Assembly: GCF_003946655.1 (NCBI RefSeq)
Contig: NZ_RHOV01000007.1
Coordinates: 52,795 to 116,794 of the forward strand
From: Lapidilactobacillus achengensis
GTDB lineage: Bacteria; Bacillota; Bacilli; Lactobacillales; Lactobacillaceae
Direction: 5' to 3'
Length of the DNA stretch: 64,000 bases
Part shown: piece after piece, positions 37,304-46,356 of the stretch
How positions within the stretch are numbered: position 1 is the first letter of the stretch
Layout: each line of letters begins with the position of its first letter
Position numbers and translations under genes: made by a program
The notes under the pieces: generated by a model
The model's database searches: none
What the model was told of the DNA's origin: nothing
The model's input: only the letters and a program-made list of their open reading frames with translations

Positions 37304-38605
37304 TTAATCATCTCCTAAATCAAATGCGCCCGTCTTCTTGAAGACGATCATGGAAACACCAATGACAATGACCGAGATCAATAAGGTAACTGCGGCGGCG
37401 ATCGAATATTGCGGTGATTGACCCGTCGTTAATTTATAGATCCATGAAATCAAGATATCAGTACCACCGGCACCGCCACCAACATCCCCAGGACCACCAC
37501 TGTTAAACAGATAGATCATTGAGAAGTTGTTGAAGTTACCTGTATATTGCGTAATGAAAATTGGTGCGGCGACCGTAAAAATCGTTGGCGCCGTAATGTG
37601 ATTGAATTTTTGGATCGCGGAAGCGCCATCTAATGTGGCTGCTTCATATAAGTCTTCGGGGATCGCTTGGAGGATCCCGGTGACCATTACATAGATATAA
37701 GGGAAGCCCAACCAACCTTGGATCATGATGATCGCGATCTTCGTCCAGAATGGATCTGTCTTCCACGCTGGCAATGACAAGTGCAAGAATGGCAAGATCT
37801 TATTGAAGAAAGGAATGACCTGAACATTGATCGCACCAGCCGAATCGTTGAAGATGTTGGAGAAACTCATGATCGAGATGAAGGCAGGTACTGCCCATGG
37901 TAAAAGGAAGATGACCCCAAAAGCACGTTTGAATTTAATAAAGTCCTGATTCGCCACGATTGCCGTGAAAATTCCTAAGAACAATTGTAGTGTTGTCGCC
38001 ACAACCGTCCAAATGATCGTCCAACCGAAGACCGCGTTGAAAGTTTGGCGGTAACTACTTAGGAAGAACAATGAGGTGAAGTTCTTGAAACCGACCCAGT
38101 CCAACAGATGAGCAGGTGGCACATGGAGAAAGTCATAGTTTGAAAAGGCGATGAATAAAGTAACGAGTACTGGGAACACGATGATAAACAGCATTAAGAA
38201 ATAAGCTGGGATCGAGAATAGGTATGGAAAGCCGCCATCCCCGATGTTTTTGATCATCTGAACCAAACTGGTCGATGGCTTCTTGCCTTCGTTGGCCTGC
38301 TTGGCGATGTTACCGGCGTCATAGATATTGGCCGCGTAGAGAATGATCGCGACAACTAGTACAAGGATCTGCAACGTCCCTTCGATCATCATAAAGAGCG
38401 AGTTATCCATCATTGGGGTTGAACCCAAGGTAATCAGATTCACGATCTGACGGACACCGGCCAGCGCTAATTCAGCGACGAACGCTAAGAAGAGCACTAA
38501 GAAGATCGAGCCTTTCAGGACTTGGTGATTATAAAATTGCCCCAACCCAGGAATAATCGAGAGCAATTTTGCTTTTCTGGGGTCTTGCTTTTGTGGATCA
38601 GTCAT
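37304..38605 (-). CDS. malF: maltose/maltodextrin ABC transporter permease MalF
   Basis: Permease of 433 residues with about eight membrane helices and the EAA motif ([20 protein letters not shown] followed by ITAPTIF). The N-terminal three helices before the core ([34 protein letters not shown]) are typical of MalF. The ATG at 38605 follows GGAAGGGACC. A perfect hairpin precedes the gene. Confidence 0.95.
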   Translation of the reverse strand: MTDPQKQDPRKAKLLSIIPGLGQFYNHQVLKGSIFLVLFLAFVAELALAGVRQIVNLITLGSTPMMDNSLFMMIEGTLQILVLVVAIILYAANIYDAGNIAKQANEGKKPSTSLVQMIKNIGDGGFPYLFSIPAYFLMLFIIVFPVLVTLFIAFSNYDFLHVPPAHLLDWVGFKNFTSLFFLSSYRQTFNAVFGWTIIWTVVATTLQLFLGIFTAIVANQDFIKFKRAFGVIFLLPWAVPAFISIMSFSNIFNDSAGAINVQVIPFFNKILPFLHLSLPAWKTDPFWTKIAIIMIQGWLGFPYIYVMVTGILQAIPEDLYEAATLDGASAIQKFNHITAPTIFTVAAPIFITQYTGNFNNFSMIYLFNSGGPGDVGGGAGGTDILISWIYKLTTGQSPQYSIAAAVTLLISVIVIGVSMIVFKKTGAFDLGDD

Positions 38606-38631
38606 CACTGGTCCCTTCCTTTCCGTTATGT

Positions 38632-38664
38632 AAAATGTCGATGGTACGTCGCCATCGACATTTT
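38632..38664 (-). promoter_or_regulatory. perfect 13-bp hairpin between malE and malF
   Basis: AAAATGTCGATGG and CCATCGACATTTT pair exactly around a 7-nt loop. On the minus strand the stem ends in TTTT without a longer T-run. It could stop part of transcription or protect the malE mRNA end, giving more binding protein than permease. Confidence 0.65.
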
Positions 38665-38681
38665 AAATTCAATCTAGCGGC

Positions 38682-39953
38682 TTACTTGCTGCCGTACTTC
38701 TGTTCAATCTTCTGTTTGATGACCTTAACACCAGCATCAGCGGCTTCTTTCGAAGTCATCTTGCCAGAAGCTGCGTTAGTCACGATTGTTTGACCTGCGT
38801 CCCAAACCTCAGACATTTCAGGCAAGTTGATCAACGGATCATCCTTCTTGAATTGTTCGATAACGGCAGTCGTTAATTCAGTTCCATCTTCCTTAGCAGC
38901 GTTTTGTGCTTTCAAGTTAGCTGGAATTTCAGCAGTCATGTTGAAGAAGGTCTTCTGGTTAGCGTCATTTGAAACATAGTCTAACCATTTCTTCGCTAAT
39001 GATTGGTTCTTGGAATAAGCTGAAATGACCCAAGACTTGCCACCACCAAAGGCTTGATAATCTTTACCATTTGGCAAAGTAGGTAAGACAGTCGCGCCGT
39101 AATCAATGCCGGCTTCTTTATAAGAAGATGCCTTCCAAGGACCGTCGATGACAACTGCGGTCTTACCCTTGGTGAATTGATCGTCGATGAAGTTCTGGTT
39201 GGCTTTGATATCTTGCATCCCTTTAGGCCAAACATTCTTGAAGTAGTTGGTCATGAAGTCCAATGCCTCAACAGAGCCAGCGTTGTTCAAGCCGATCTTC
39301 TTAGGATTTGAGTTGTCATCGCCGAAGACGTAACCACCGTAACCCTTGAAGACGCCATAGCTAATGTAGAAGTTCGTCCATTGCGCTAAGAAACCAACGT
39401 TCTTAGTTTTGTCATTTTCATAAGCAAACTTGGAATCTTTGCTGATTGCTTCGATTTCATCGAAAGTAGTTGGTGCTTTGTCAATCAACTTCTTGTTATA
39501 GTACATGACGATTGATTCGATCGTCACTGGCGCGCCATAATGCTTGCCATCATACTTAACGGCATCTTCACCAGTTGACGCATAGCGACCTGAAACTGGA
39601 TTGTATTCAGCGACTTGACCTTGTTGCGCTAATCCACCGACCCGGTCGAATGGTGCCATCATGACATCTGGCGCTTTACCAGCAGGTCCATCCAGTTGTA
39701 AAGCGTCAAGTTGATCCAACATATCTTTGTTGACCATCTTGATCTTCACATTGTTATCTTTTTCGAACTTACCCTTGATCTTGTTGACATACTTCTTATA
39801 ACCCTTATCAACGGAAATCGTCAAAGTCTTCGATTCCGAACTCGTTGCCGATTTCTTATCACTACTTGATGAATTACCACAAGCAGCTAATGATAAAGCA
39901 ACCGTGGCAGTCAAAGCAGCTAAACCTACATAACGCCATTTCTTCAAATTCAT
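38682..39953 (-). CDS. malE: maltose/maltodextrin-binding lipoprotein MalE
   Basis: Extracellular solute-binding protein, 423 residues. The signal peptide is MNLKKWRYVGLAALTATVAL followed by a lipobox LAAC with the lipidated Cys at about 25, then a Ser/Lys linker. Mature-domain motifs include PDVMMAPFDRVGGLAQQGQV, YGAPVTIESIVMYYNK and KGKTAVVIDGPW. First gene of the transport operon, with AGGAGG before the start. Confidence 0.95.
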   Translation of the reverse strand: MNLKKWRYVGLAALTATVALSLAACGNSSSSDKKSATSSESKTLTISVDKGYKKYVNKIKGKFEKDNNVKIKMVNKDMLDQLDALQLDGPAGKAPDVMMAPFDRVGGLAQQGQVAEYNPVSGRYASTGEDAVKYDGKHYGAPVTIESIVMYYNKKLIDKAPTTFDEIEAISKDSKFAYENDKTKNVGFLAQWTNFYISYGVFKGYGGYVFGDDNSNPKKIGLNNAGSVEALDFMTNYFKNVWPKGMQDIKANQNFIDDQFTKGKTAVVIDGPWKASSYKEAGIDYGATVLPTLPNGKDYQAFGGGKSWVISAYSKNQSLAKKWLDYVSNDANQKTFFNMTAEIPANLKAQNAAKEDGTELTTAVIEQFKKDDPLINLPEMSEVWDAGQTIVTNAASGKMTSKEAADAGVKVIKQKIEQKYGSK

Positions 39954-39983
39954 TACTTGTTTCCTCCTCGAAACGTAATTTAT

Positions 39984-39998
39984 TGATTTCGCTTACAA
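39984..39998 (-). promoter_or_regulatory. cre site at the malE promoter
   Basis: On the minus strand TTGTAAGCGAAATCA fits the catabolite-responsive element pattern WTGNAANCGNWWNCA at every position. It lies just after the -10 box, where CcpA binding would block transcription in glucose. Confidence 0.8.
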
Positions 39999-40002
39999 CC
40001 AC

Positions 40003-40031
40003 ATTATGGTTTCTTGTAAGGGATTTAGCAA
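40003..40031 (-). promoter_or_regulatory. malE operon promoter
   Basis: Minus-strand -35 TTGCTA (40026-40031) and -10 CATAAT (40003-40008), spacing 17. Confidence 0.75.
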
Positions 40032-40043
40032 GCGATAAATCAA

Positions 40044-40057
40044 TGTTACCGATAACA
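40044..40057. promoter_or_regulatory. LacI-type operator upstream of malE
   Basis: TGTTACCGATAACA, a 14-bp dyad around CG, 12 nt upstream of the -35 box. The reverse complement of the identical sequence occurs at 43683-43696, upstream of the other mal transcription unit. Confidence 0.75.
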
Positions 40058-40074
40058 GAAAACCTAAGCCAACT

Positions 40075-41838
40075 TTAGCGTTGACTGATCACAAAACCTG
40101 AAGCGGCCAATTCGTCGTTGGTCAAGCCTTGACTAAGAACCACTGAATCCGCGGTTTGGAGCGCACCGATCTTTTGCGCTTGTCCGCTTAAATTGAAGAT
40201 ACCTGTAACAAAAGTCGCCCCATCATCGCGCACGACTTTGACTAAGCCTTGATCATCATCAACGACTTGCCAAGTCAACGCGCCTTGCGTCATTAAATCG
40301 GCGTGTTGCAACCGGAATTTGATCAACTTCTGGTAAAAAGCGAACAGTTCTTGATCCTGGGTCGCTGGGTCCCAATTCATTGGCTTGCGACAGTCGGGAT
40401 CATTCCCGCCGTCCATCCCCACTTCACTACCATAATAGATACAAGGCTCGCCTTCTTGCAGGAAGGTGAACGCCACCGTCTGCCGTAACAGCGCTTTGTC
40501 ACCTCGACACAAAGTCAATAGCCGCGCCGTATCGTGGGAATCCAAGGTGTTCAGCATGACTTCATTGACCTGTTGTTGATACAACATCCGTTGGTAATTC
40601 AAGCCAGCGACCATCCGCGTCGGTTCTAAAGTTTTGTCGACGAAGCCTTTGATCACGGTTTCCGTAAAGGCGTAATTCATCACCGCTGAGAATTGATCGC
40701 CTTGCAACCAAGGTTGGGAAGAATGCCAGACCTCCCCTAGAATATAAAAATTAGGTTTGACAGCATGGCAAGCCGCCGCGAATTGGCGCCAGAAGTGATG
40801 GCCGACTTCATTGGCCACGTCCAACCGCCAAGCGTCGATATCGAATTCTTTGATCCAATAAGTCGCCACATCCAAAAGATAGGCTTGAACTTCTGGATTA
40901 GCGGTATTCAGCTTAGGCATATGCGGGGTATAAGCGAAGGTGTCGAAACTTAATTCGTTGGCGTGTTCGAAATCAGTGGTTTCTTGGTAGCTGATCGGGA
41001 ATTTATTGACGTGGAACCAGTTGGCGAACCGCGATTTAGACTGGTTCGTCAACACATCCTGCCATTGAACGGAGCGATCGCCAATATGGTTGAAGACCGC
41101 GTCCAGCATGACTTTCATGCCCCGTTGATGCGCCGCGGCCACTAATTTCTGGAAAACCTCTTTATCGCCAAAGTCAGGATCGATCTCCAAATAGTCGATC
41201 GTATCGTACTTGTGGTTAGAATAAGCTTTGAAAACCGGGCAGAGATAGAGGCCATTGATGCCTAGATCCTGTAAGTAATCCAGATGGTCAAGAATGCCTT
41301 GCAGGTCGCCACCATAATAGTCAGTCCGTCCGGGGTTGACCGTGCTATCCCAAGGCTTAACATCGGCTGGATCATTGCTGGTATCGCCATTAGCGAACCG
41401 CTCTGGAAAAATCTGATACCACACGGTGTGTCGCACCCAATCTGGTTCCTGGAAACGATCGATCTCGTGGAAATACGGCTGCCGAAATGGGTTACCGCCA
41501 CCACCGATCAGACTAGGTTCAAACGGGAAACAGCCCCGATCGCCATACAATAATTCCGAGCCATCAGTGCCGACAACGCGGAAATCATATTGGACCCGCT
41601 TGTGGGGCACTTCCAACGCGGCTTCCCAATAATCATGGGCCTCGGTGCTGGCGATTTTACTCATCGCGATCGTTTCGTAAGGCCATTGCCCCTTCTCGGA
41701 ATCATATGGGTCGCCATAAAAACAGTCGACCGCTTGGGCATCGTCGCGCTTGGTCCGTAAACGCACCCGGAAATCGTCTGGTTGATATAAATAGGCGAAC
41801 TCACTATCTGGGCGGTGATAAATTGCTGCTGCTTCCAT
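40075..41838 (-). CDS. neopullulanase/maltogenic amylase-type GH13 enzyme
   Basis: Hydrolyses alpha-glucan oligosaccharides or cyclodextrins in the cytoplasm. 587 residues: an N-terminal CBM34-like domain (about 1-125) and a GH13_20-type catalytic barrel with VMLDAVFNHIGDRS, the nucleophile in WRLDVANEVGH, acid Glu in ILGEVWH and LDSHDTAR. No signal peptide. It is 43 nt downstream of the alpha-glucosidase gene and upstream of malE. Specificity within the family is not determined. Confidence 0.9.
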   Translation of the reverse strand: MEAAAIYHRPDSEFAYLYQPDDFRVRLRTKRDDAQAVDCFYGDPYDSEKGQWPYETIAMSKIASTEAHDYWEAALEVPHKRVQYDFRVVGTDGSELLYGDRGCFPFEPSLIGGGGNPFRQPYFHEIDRFQEPDWVRHTVWYQIFPERFANGDTSNDPADVKPWDSTVNPGRTDYYGGDLQGILDHLDYLQDLGINGLYLCPVFKAYSNHKYDTIDYLEIDPDFGDKEVFQKLVAAAHQRGMKVMLDAVFNHIGDRSVQWQDVLTNQSKSRFANWFHVNKFPISYQETTDFEHANELSFDTFAYTPHMPKLNTANPEVQAYLLDVATYWIKEFDIDAWRLDVANEVGHHFWRQFAAACHAVKPNFYILGEVWHSSQPWLQGDQFSAVMNYAFTETVIKGFVDKTLEPTRMVAGLNYQRMLYQQQVNEVMLNTLDSHDTARLLTLCRGDKALLRQTVAFTFLQEGEPCIYYGSEVGMDGGNDPDCRKPMNWDPATQDQELFAFYQKLIKFRLQHADLMTQGALTWQVVDDDQGLVKVVRDDGATFVTGIFNLSGQAQKIGALQTADSVVLSQGLTNDELAASGFVISQR

Positions 41839-41881
41839 AAATTCAATAACCTACTTTCTTGATTTGATTGTCGCGCTTAAT

Positions 41882-43576
41882 TTATTCAGCTGGCCAAGCC
41901 ACTTGATCTTGCTGCAAGACCAAGGTTGACCAAGGCGCCAAATGCCAAGAGTTTTCATCTAAGGTCACCTGACCTACCGTGAAGGTAATGTCGGCGTTCA
42001 GCCAATCGTCATTTTGATAAGTGACCGTTTCGCTAGTCAAGTTGGTCAAGACCAAGGCACTCTTTTGCCCTAATTGCCGTTGATAAACAATTAGGCCGGC
42101 GGTTTTGACCAGCAATAACCTGAATTTACCAGTGGCGAACAACGGCTGTTGCTTCAACTGGAACAACTTCCGGTAGAAATTTAAAATACTGTCTGGATCC
42201 GCCTCAGCAGCAGCCACGGTGATCGGCGCTGGTTGCGTGCGTAACCAAGGTTCATGCTCCGAAAAGCCCTGATGCGCGCTGTCATCCCACGGCATCGCCT
42301 GACGCGCCGGGGTTTTGTGCAGACCGGACAAATACTGCAAGACAGCTGGTCGTTCCGCTTCAGGAACCTGATCAATCAAGGTGGACGTCATTTGATCTTG
42401 AAAGGCCGTCGCGCGGGCCAGTTCCGCGTTATGCAGCCCCAATTCTTCGCCATAATAAATGATCGGGATACCCCGTTGCAAATACTGCATCGTGGCTAAG
42501 GTCTTCAAACTGCGCGTTTCGAATTTCCGATCAGCATAAACAGTGGCCATTCGCGGTAAGTCGTGGTTGCTGAAATACAAAGTTGGTTGGGTCGTTTGCG
42601 CCAATGCGGTCTGCCATTGTACGATACTGGTTGGTAACGCCGCCGTATCTAGCTGCTCAGCCAGGGGCAACTTGACCGTCGCCGTTAACTTCGGCGCGGG
42701 AACCGCCTGTTTCGGTAAATTACGGAAACTAACAATGGCGTCGCACAAAGCGCTGCCCCGATTAGTCCGCGTATAAAGCGCCGCCAGCGCTGGATCCGCC
42801 GAAGCGCCTTCACCAAGAATGAACAGATCTGGATTGATTTTCCGCAGTTCATCAATGAATTCTTGCAAATAGGTCACAACATTGGGCAAGTTGGCATACA
42901 TTGGCTCCGCAATCACTGGCCCGGTCTGATCCGTCGGGAAATTCTGACCTAGATCCGCCTTAGCGATATGAATGAACGCGTCTAAACGTAAGCCGTCGAT
43001 GCCTTTTCCCACCCAATACTTAGCAACCTCGATCATCGCTTGCCGTACTTCTGGATTGGCCCAATTCAAATCAGGCATATGTTTGTCAAAAAGGTGGAAA
43101 TAATACGTATTGGGTTCGGTCGGCACTTGTTCCCAAACCGAACCGCCAAAGAAGGAACCCCAATTGTTCGGCACCTGGCCATTAGGCGTGTCTTGCCAAA
43201 TATAGTAATCCCGGAATAAACTCTTGGGACTTTTCAGCGCGTCCTGAAACCACGGATGTTGGTCCGACGTGTGGTTGAGCACGAAATCCAGCAAAATGTG
43301 GAGATCCAGTTCATGGGCCCGTTGGATCAACGCGTCCATGGTCGCCATCGTGCCAAAATGGGGATCAACCGTGAAATAATTGGAAACATCATAACCATTA
43401 TCAACTTGTGGTGAGGTAAACACCGGGTTCAGCCAAATCGTATTGACCCCTAACGACTTGATATAATCTAAGCGGTCTAATAAGCCTTGCAGATCACCAA
43501 GGCCATCATTGTCACTATCCTGGAAACTGCGGGGATAGACCTGATAAATGATCGCGTTTTCGTACCATTGCTTCAT
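41882..43576 (-). CDS. malL: GH13 alpha-glucosidase / oligo-1,6-glucosidase-like
   Basis: A 564-residue cytoplasmic glucosidase beginning MKQWYENAIIYQVYPRSFQD. Conserved regions are ILLDFVLNHTSDQHPW, the nucleophile in GLRLDAFIHIAK, acid/base Glu in FILGEGAS and the transition-state Asp in FSNHDLPRMA. Calcium-binding-like DSDNDGLGDLQG near the N-terminus is typical of the oligo-1,6-glucosidase group. The start at 43576 follows AGAAAGGAACC; residues upstream of it lack family similarity. Releases glucose from short maltodextrins. Confidence 0.88.
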   Translation of the reverse strand: MKQWYENAIIYQVYPRSFQDSDNDGLGDLQGLLDRLDYIKSLGVNTIWLNPVFTSPQVDNGYDVSNYFTVDPHFGTMATMDALIQRAHELDLHILLDFVLNHTSDQHPWFQDALKSPKSLFRDYYIWQDTPNGQVPNNWGSFFGGSVWEQVPTEPNTYYFHLFDKHMPDLNWANPEVRQAMIEVAKYWVGKGIDGLRLDAFIHIAKADLGQNFPTDQTGPVIAEPMYANLPNVVTYLQEFIDELRKINPDLFILGEGASADPALAALYTRTNRGSALCDAIVSFRNLPKQAVPAPKLTATVKLPLAEQLDTAALPTSIVQWQTALAQTTQPTLYFSNHDLPRMATVYADRKFETRSLKTLATMQYLQRGIPIIYYGEELGLHNAELARATAFQDQMTSTLIDQVPEAERPAVLQYLSGLHKTPARQAMPWDDSAHQGFSEHEPWLRTQPAPITVAAAEADPDSILNFYRKLFQLKQQPLFATGKFRLLLVKTAGLIVYQRQLGQKSALVLTNLTSETVTYQNDDWLNADITFTVGQVTLDENSWHLAPWSTLVLQQDQVAWPAE

Positions 43577-43640
43577 AATAAGTCGGTTCCTTTCTGAAAA
43601 AGCTACAAACGAGCGTGGAACTGCAATACTTCCACTGCCT

Positions 43641-43669
43641 ATCTTATGGAAGAACTGCCGAAACAACAA
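43641..43669 (-). promoter_or_regulatory. promoter of the glucosidase-amylase unit
   Basis: Minus-strand -35 TTGTTG (43664-43669) and -10 TAAGAT (43641-43646), spacing 17. Confidence 0.6.
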
Positions 43670-43682
43670 GCTTTCCAGTCGA

Positions 43683-43696
43683 TGTTATCGGTAACA
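43683..43696. promoter_or_regulatory. LacI-type operator upstream of the glucosidase gene
   Basis: TGTTATCGGTAACA, the reverse complement of the site at 40044. It lies 13 nt upstream of the -35 box. The same placement at both promoters supports one regulator, most simply the LacI-type protein encoded at 44919-45914. Confidence 0.75.
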
Positions 43697-43735
43697 AGTT
43701 TGACCGTGTATCAGACGCCAGAACATTGACATAAC

Positions 43736-43858
43736 AGAGTGCGGAGCGCCCCGATTAGCTTCTGAGCATTAGCCTAGCAATTGTTTTGAAAGCTGGGCTT
43801 GGCTTTCGGAACAATTGCGTAGCTAAGCGGAAGAAGCTGGGGCGCGCAGCACGTTTCC
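43736..43858 (+). repeat. A-family hairpin element, copy A5
   Basis: Full length. Its outer arms are CGCCCCG and CGGGGCG-type instead of CCACCCC/GGGGTGG, so both arms changed. Apical arms are GAAAGC and GCTTTC. Confidence 0.85.
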
Positions 43859-43864
43859 GATCAA

Positions 43865-43912
43865 AGAGTGCGGAGCGCCCCGGGTTGACTGCGAGCATTA
43901 GCCTAGCAAAAG
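43865..43912 (+). repeat. A-family element, copy A6 (left part only)
   Basis: AGAGTGCGGAGCGCCCCGGG then GAGCATTAGCCTAGCAA, after which the sequence passes into the B element C4. It follows A5 after 6 nt. Confidence 0.75.
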
Positions 43913-44450
43913 TAGATTGTCCGCAGCTTGCGCTGCGAAATTCCGGGTGAGCTCGCTGTGGGCGTCACTTTGAGCTTCGCGAAGCTCAAAGCTGAGCCTT
44001 GGTCTAAGTGACAGAGCCACTAAGACCAATTTCACGGCGATCTCACCCGGAATTTCTCCGCTCCAGCCGCTCAACGTTTTAACAGCCGTTTGAGCACTCA
44101 CGCCATTTGACAAGCTGTCGTCACTTGATGAGGAGCCACGCAATTGACGACCATGGCTAGTGGTGACAATCTTTAGATTAGCGACACCAGTGTAGCCTGC
44201 TTGATGAACTAGGACATGATCTTGATGAATCAGTTGGATTGGTCAGCCGCCACTCAAGAATTGTTTAGGCAACAGGCAAAGATGTCCAGCCAATGCAAAC
44301 TGTACCAACCAACAAATCCGAATCCGAATCCGTTGGCATTGTCGTACCGCCTTGAACGTGAGCAATTATTGATCTATAAATTGCAAAACCACCTCGTCAA
44401 ATCCTTCGCTCCGATTGCAGATAGGCCCAATACTGTCCAGCAATTTCAAA
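43913..44450 (+). repeat. B-family composite, locus C4 (L and linker; R missing)
   Basis: L is 43917-44076, with outer arms GAAATTCCGGGTGAG and CTCACCCGGAATTTC, a compensated variant of the usual GAAATTCGGGG/CCCCGAATTTC. The linker runs to about 44445. Where R should begin, the sequence switches into A7. Confidence 0.8.
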
Positions 44451-44453
44451 AAC

Positions 44454-44535
44454 AGTGCGGAGCGCCCCGGGTAGCTTCTGAGCATTAGCCTAGTCAGGAT
44501 TTTGGAAGCTGGGTTGACGAACACGTTTGTTTCAA
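44454..44535 (+). repeat. A-family element, copy A7 (internal deletion)
   Basis: Both ends are present (AGTGCGGAGCGCCCCGGGTA and GAACACGTTTGTTTCAA) but most of the right arm is missing, so the hairpin is lost. Confidence 0.75.
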
Positions 44536-44702
44536 TTATGTCCGCGGCTTGCGCTGCTCAACGTTATAATAGCCGTTTGAGTACTCACGCCATGTGGCAA
44601 GCTATAGCCAATTGATGGAGCGCCACGCAACTGACGACCATGGTCAGTGGTTACACGAAATAGAGTGCGAGCCGACCTGGACGGCTTTTTTGCATTAGCT
44701 TT
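44536..44702 (+). repeat. B-family fragment lacking the L hairpin, plus A8 fragment
   Basis: GTCCGCGGCTTGCGCTG is joined directly to CTCAACGTTATAATAG, which is linker sequence. The roughly 150-nt branched palindrome is absent. The linker fragment ends near 44655, and a left end of an A element (AGAGTGCGAGCCGACCTGG) follows at 44662. Confidence 0.75.
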
Positions 44703-44870
44703 TTTTGCTGAAATACTTTCGCCAACTAGCCGACCAATGGTGGTGAATCGATGGTTTTGAGTGGCATCCATCCCATAATCCAATCTGTGATCGTCCAACC
44801 ATTTTGGTCAGCATGCTGCGCTGTTTTTCCCATGTTCAGGGGAGCGGATAGTGGCCAAATGGCACCAAAA

Positions 44871-44899
44871 AAGTCCACTGTTACGTAACAATGGACTTC
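44871..44899 (-). terminator. terminator after the LacI-type regulator gene
   Basis: AAGTCCA and TGGACTT with TGTTACGTAACA between them form a long, almost perfect stem; A/T runs flank it. Confidence 0.8.
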
Positions 44900-44918
44900 A
44901 AGAACCAAGTAATCAGAT

Positions 44919-45914
44919 TCAATTCAAATGATAATTGCGAGTAGTATTACGGCGTATCAACTCCGGTGAAAACATCACTTCAGTGCGATCACGTTCGGGA
45001 CTTTGGTCATTGGTGGTGACGCCGTGATTGATTTTTTGCATCAATAATTCGGCGATTTTACTGCCCATGGCCATCACCGGCTGCTTGACCGTGCTCAATT
45101 TCGGTTCCGCGATTTGATCTAAGAACACCCCATCAAAACCGGTGATCCCAAAATCCTCGGGAATCGAACCACCCATCCGCTGAATCCCGCGCTCCACGCC
45201 GATCGCCAAACGATCGCTAGAACAAACGAAACAGGTATTGGGCTTAAATTCATGCCAATGATCTTCAATATATTGTTGCGACTCTGAAGAATGATTGCCG
45301 AAACGAATAATTTGTGGCTGCAGCCCAGATTTTTGCATGGTATCCATGTAACCACGTTCGCGGGAATATTCGAAGGATTCCTTCAATTCAATCCCCAAGA
45401 AAATAATTTGGTCATAGCCATCCTTGATCGCCGCGCCCGTGGACAAAAAAGTGCCATACTTATTATCGGAATCGACAAAATCATAATGATGGCGATTCTC
45501 GCCATATAAAATCACCGGTTTGCGGAGCTCCTGGATCCAGGTGAAGTCATCGTTACGGGCTCCTGTAATGATGTAGCCATCACACTCACCAATATCGGCA
45601 TTCTTCTGGGTCACCACTTGCAACGCGTACTGATGCGCGTTTAGAAATTGGGCCACGCCCATCAGGAGCGTTGCGTAATAAGGTTCGACTGTATCAACCT
45701 TTTCCAAAATCACCAACTTGATGATTCGGGTCGCGTTGGCAGCCAAGGCTTTAGCGGCTAAGTTGGGATGATAGTCCAGTTCATTCATCGCCTTGAAAAC
45801 CAATTGCTTAAGTTCATCCGTCACTTGTTCAGGGTGATTGATCACTCGGGAAACTGTCATCTTAGAAACATTTGCTGATTTTGCCACGTCATTCAATGTA
45901 ACGATCTGACTCAC
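44919..45914 (-). CDS. malR: LacI-family regulator, probable maltose regulator
   Basis: A 331-residue LacI/GalR protein. The N-terminal helix-turn-helix and hinge read TLNDVAKSANVSKMTVSRVI, NHPEQVTDELKQLVFKAMNE, LDYHPNLAAKAL. The sugar-binding domain follows (CFVCSSDRLAIGVERGIQRM, GITGFDGVFLDQIAEPKLST). The start is a GTG at 45914. It lies upstream of the maltose genes in the same direction, beyond the repeat cluster, and probably binds TGTTACCGATAACA. Confidence 0.85.
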   Translation of the reverse strand: MSQIVTLNDVAKSANVSKMTVSRVINHPEQVTDELKQLVFKAMNELDYHPNLAAKALAANATRIIKLVILEKVDTVEPYYATLLMGVAQFLNAHQYALQVVTQKNADIGECDGYIITGARNDDFTWIQELRKPVILYGENRHHYDFVDSDNKYGTFLSTGAAIKDGYDQIIFLGIELKESFEYSRERGYMDTMQKSGLQPQIIRFGNHSSESQQYIEDHWHEFKPNTCFVCSSDRLAIGVERGIQRMGGSIPEDFGITGFDGVFLDQIAEPKLSTVKQPVMAMGSKIAELLMQKINHGVTTNDQSPERDRTEVMFSPELIRRNTTRNYHLN

Positions 45915-46043
45915 CTTCTCTAGTGTTTTTCAGGTACACCTACACTACCTTATTATATTGATATTAATCTGAGATAACAAGGCGGGACTATTGGTGGTGC
46001 TGATTTCGTTGGACGACGTGTGGGCTGTGGGATAAAAAAAGTT

Positions 46044-46270
46044 TGACCGCGACTTGCGCTGCGCGCTTCGGGGTGAGCTCGCTGTGGGCGCTGTTTTAAG
46101 CCTCGCAAGATACGCGAGTCTTAAAATCAGGCCTTGTCCTAAGTGGCATAGCCACTATGGACAATTTCACGGCGATCTCACGGCGATCTTACCCCGAAGC
46201 GCTCCGCTCCAGCCGCTCAACGTTATTTTAGTCAGTTATTTTAGTCATTTGAACAGTCACGCTGACTGAT
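46044..46270 (+). repeat. B-family element, locus C5 (L alone)
   Basis: L runs from GACCGCGACTTGCGCTGCG to CTCCAGCCGCTCAACG (46222). Outer arms are GCGCTTCGGGGTGAG and TACCCCGAAGCGC. CACGGCGATCT is tandemly duplicated in the right arm, and GTTATTTTAGTCA is duplicated just after L. Only the first bases of the linker follow. Confidence 0.8.
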
Positions 46271-46356
46271 ATCAAGGTAAGTTCAGTAGTCAGGGACGCG
46301 GATTGACGGACCCCACCCCCAATCTTCACGAATCGACCGAATTCTGCCTAATAAAA

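Noticed and set aside
43577..43669. 31-residue upstream extension of the alpha-glucosidase
   Set aside because: It overlaps the predicted promoter, lacks family similarity, and AGAAAGGAACC precedes the internal ATG at 43576.
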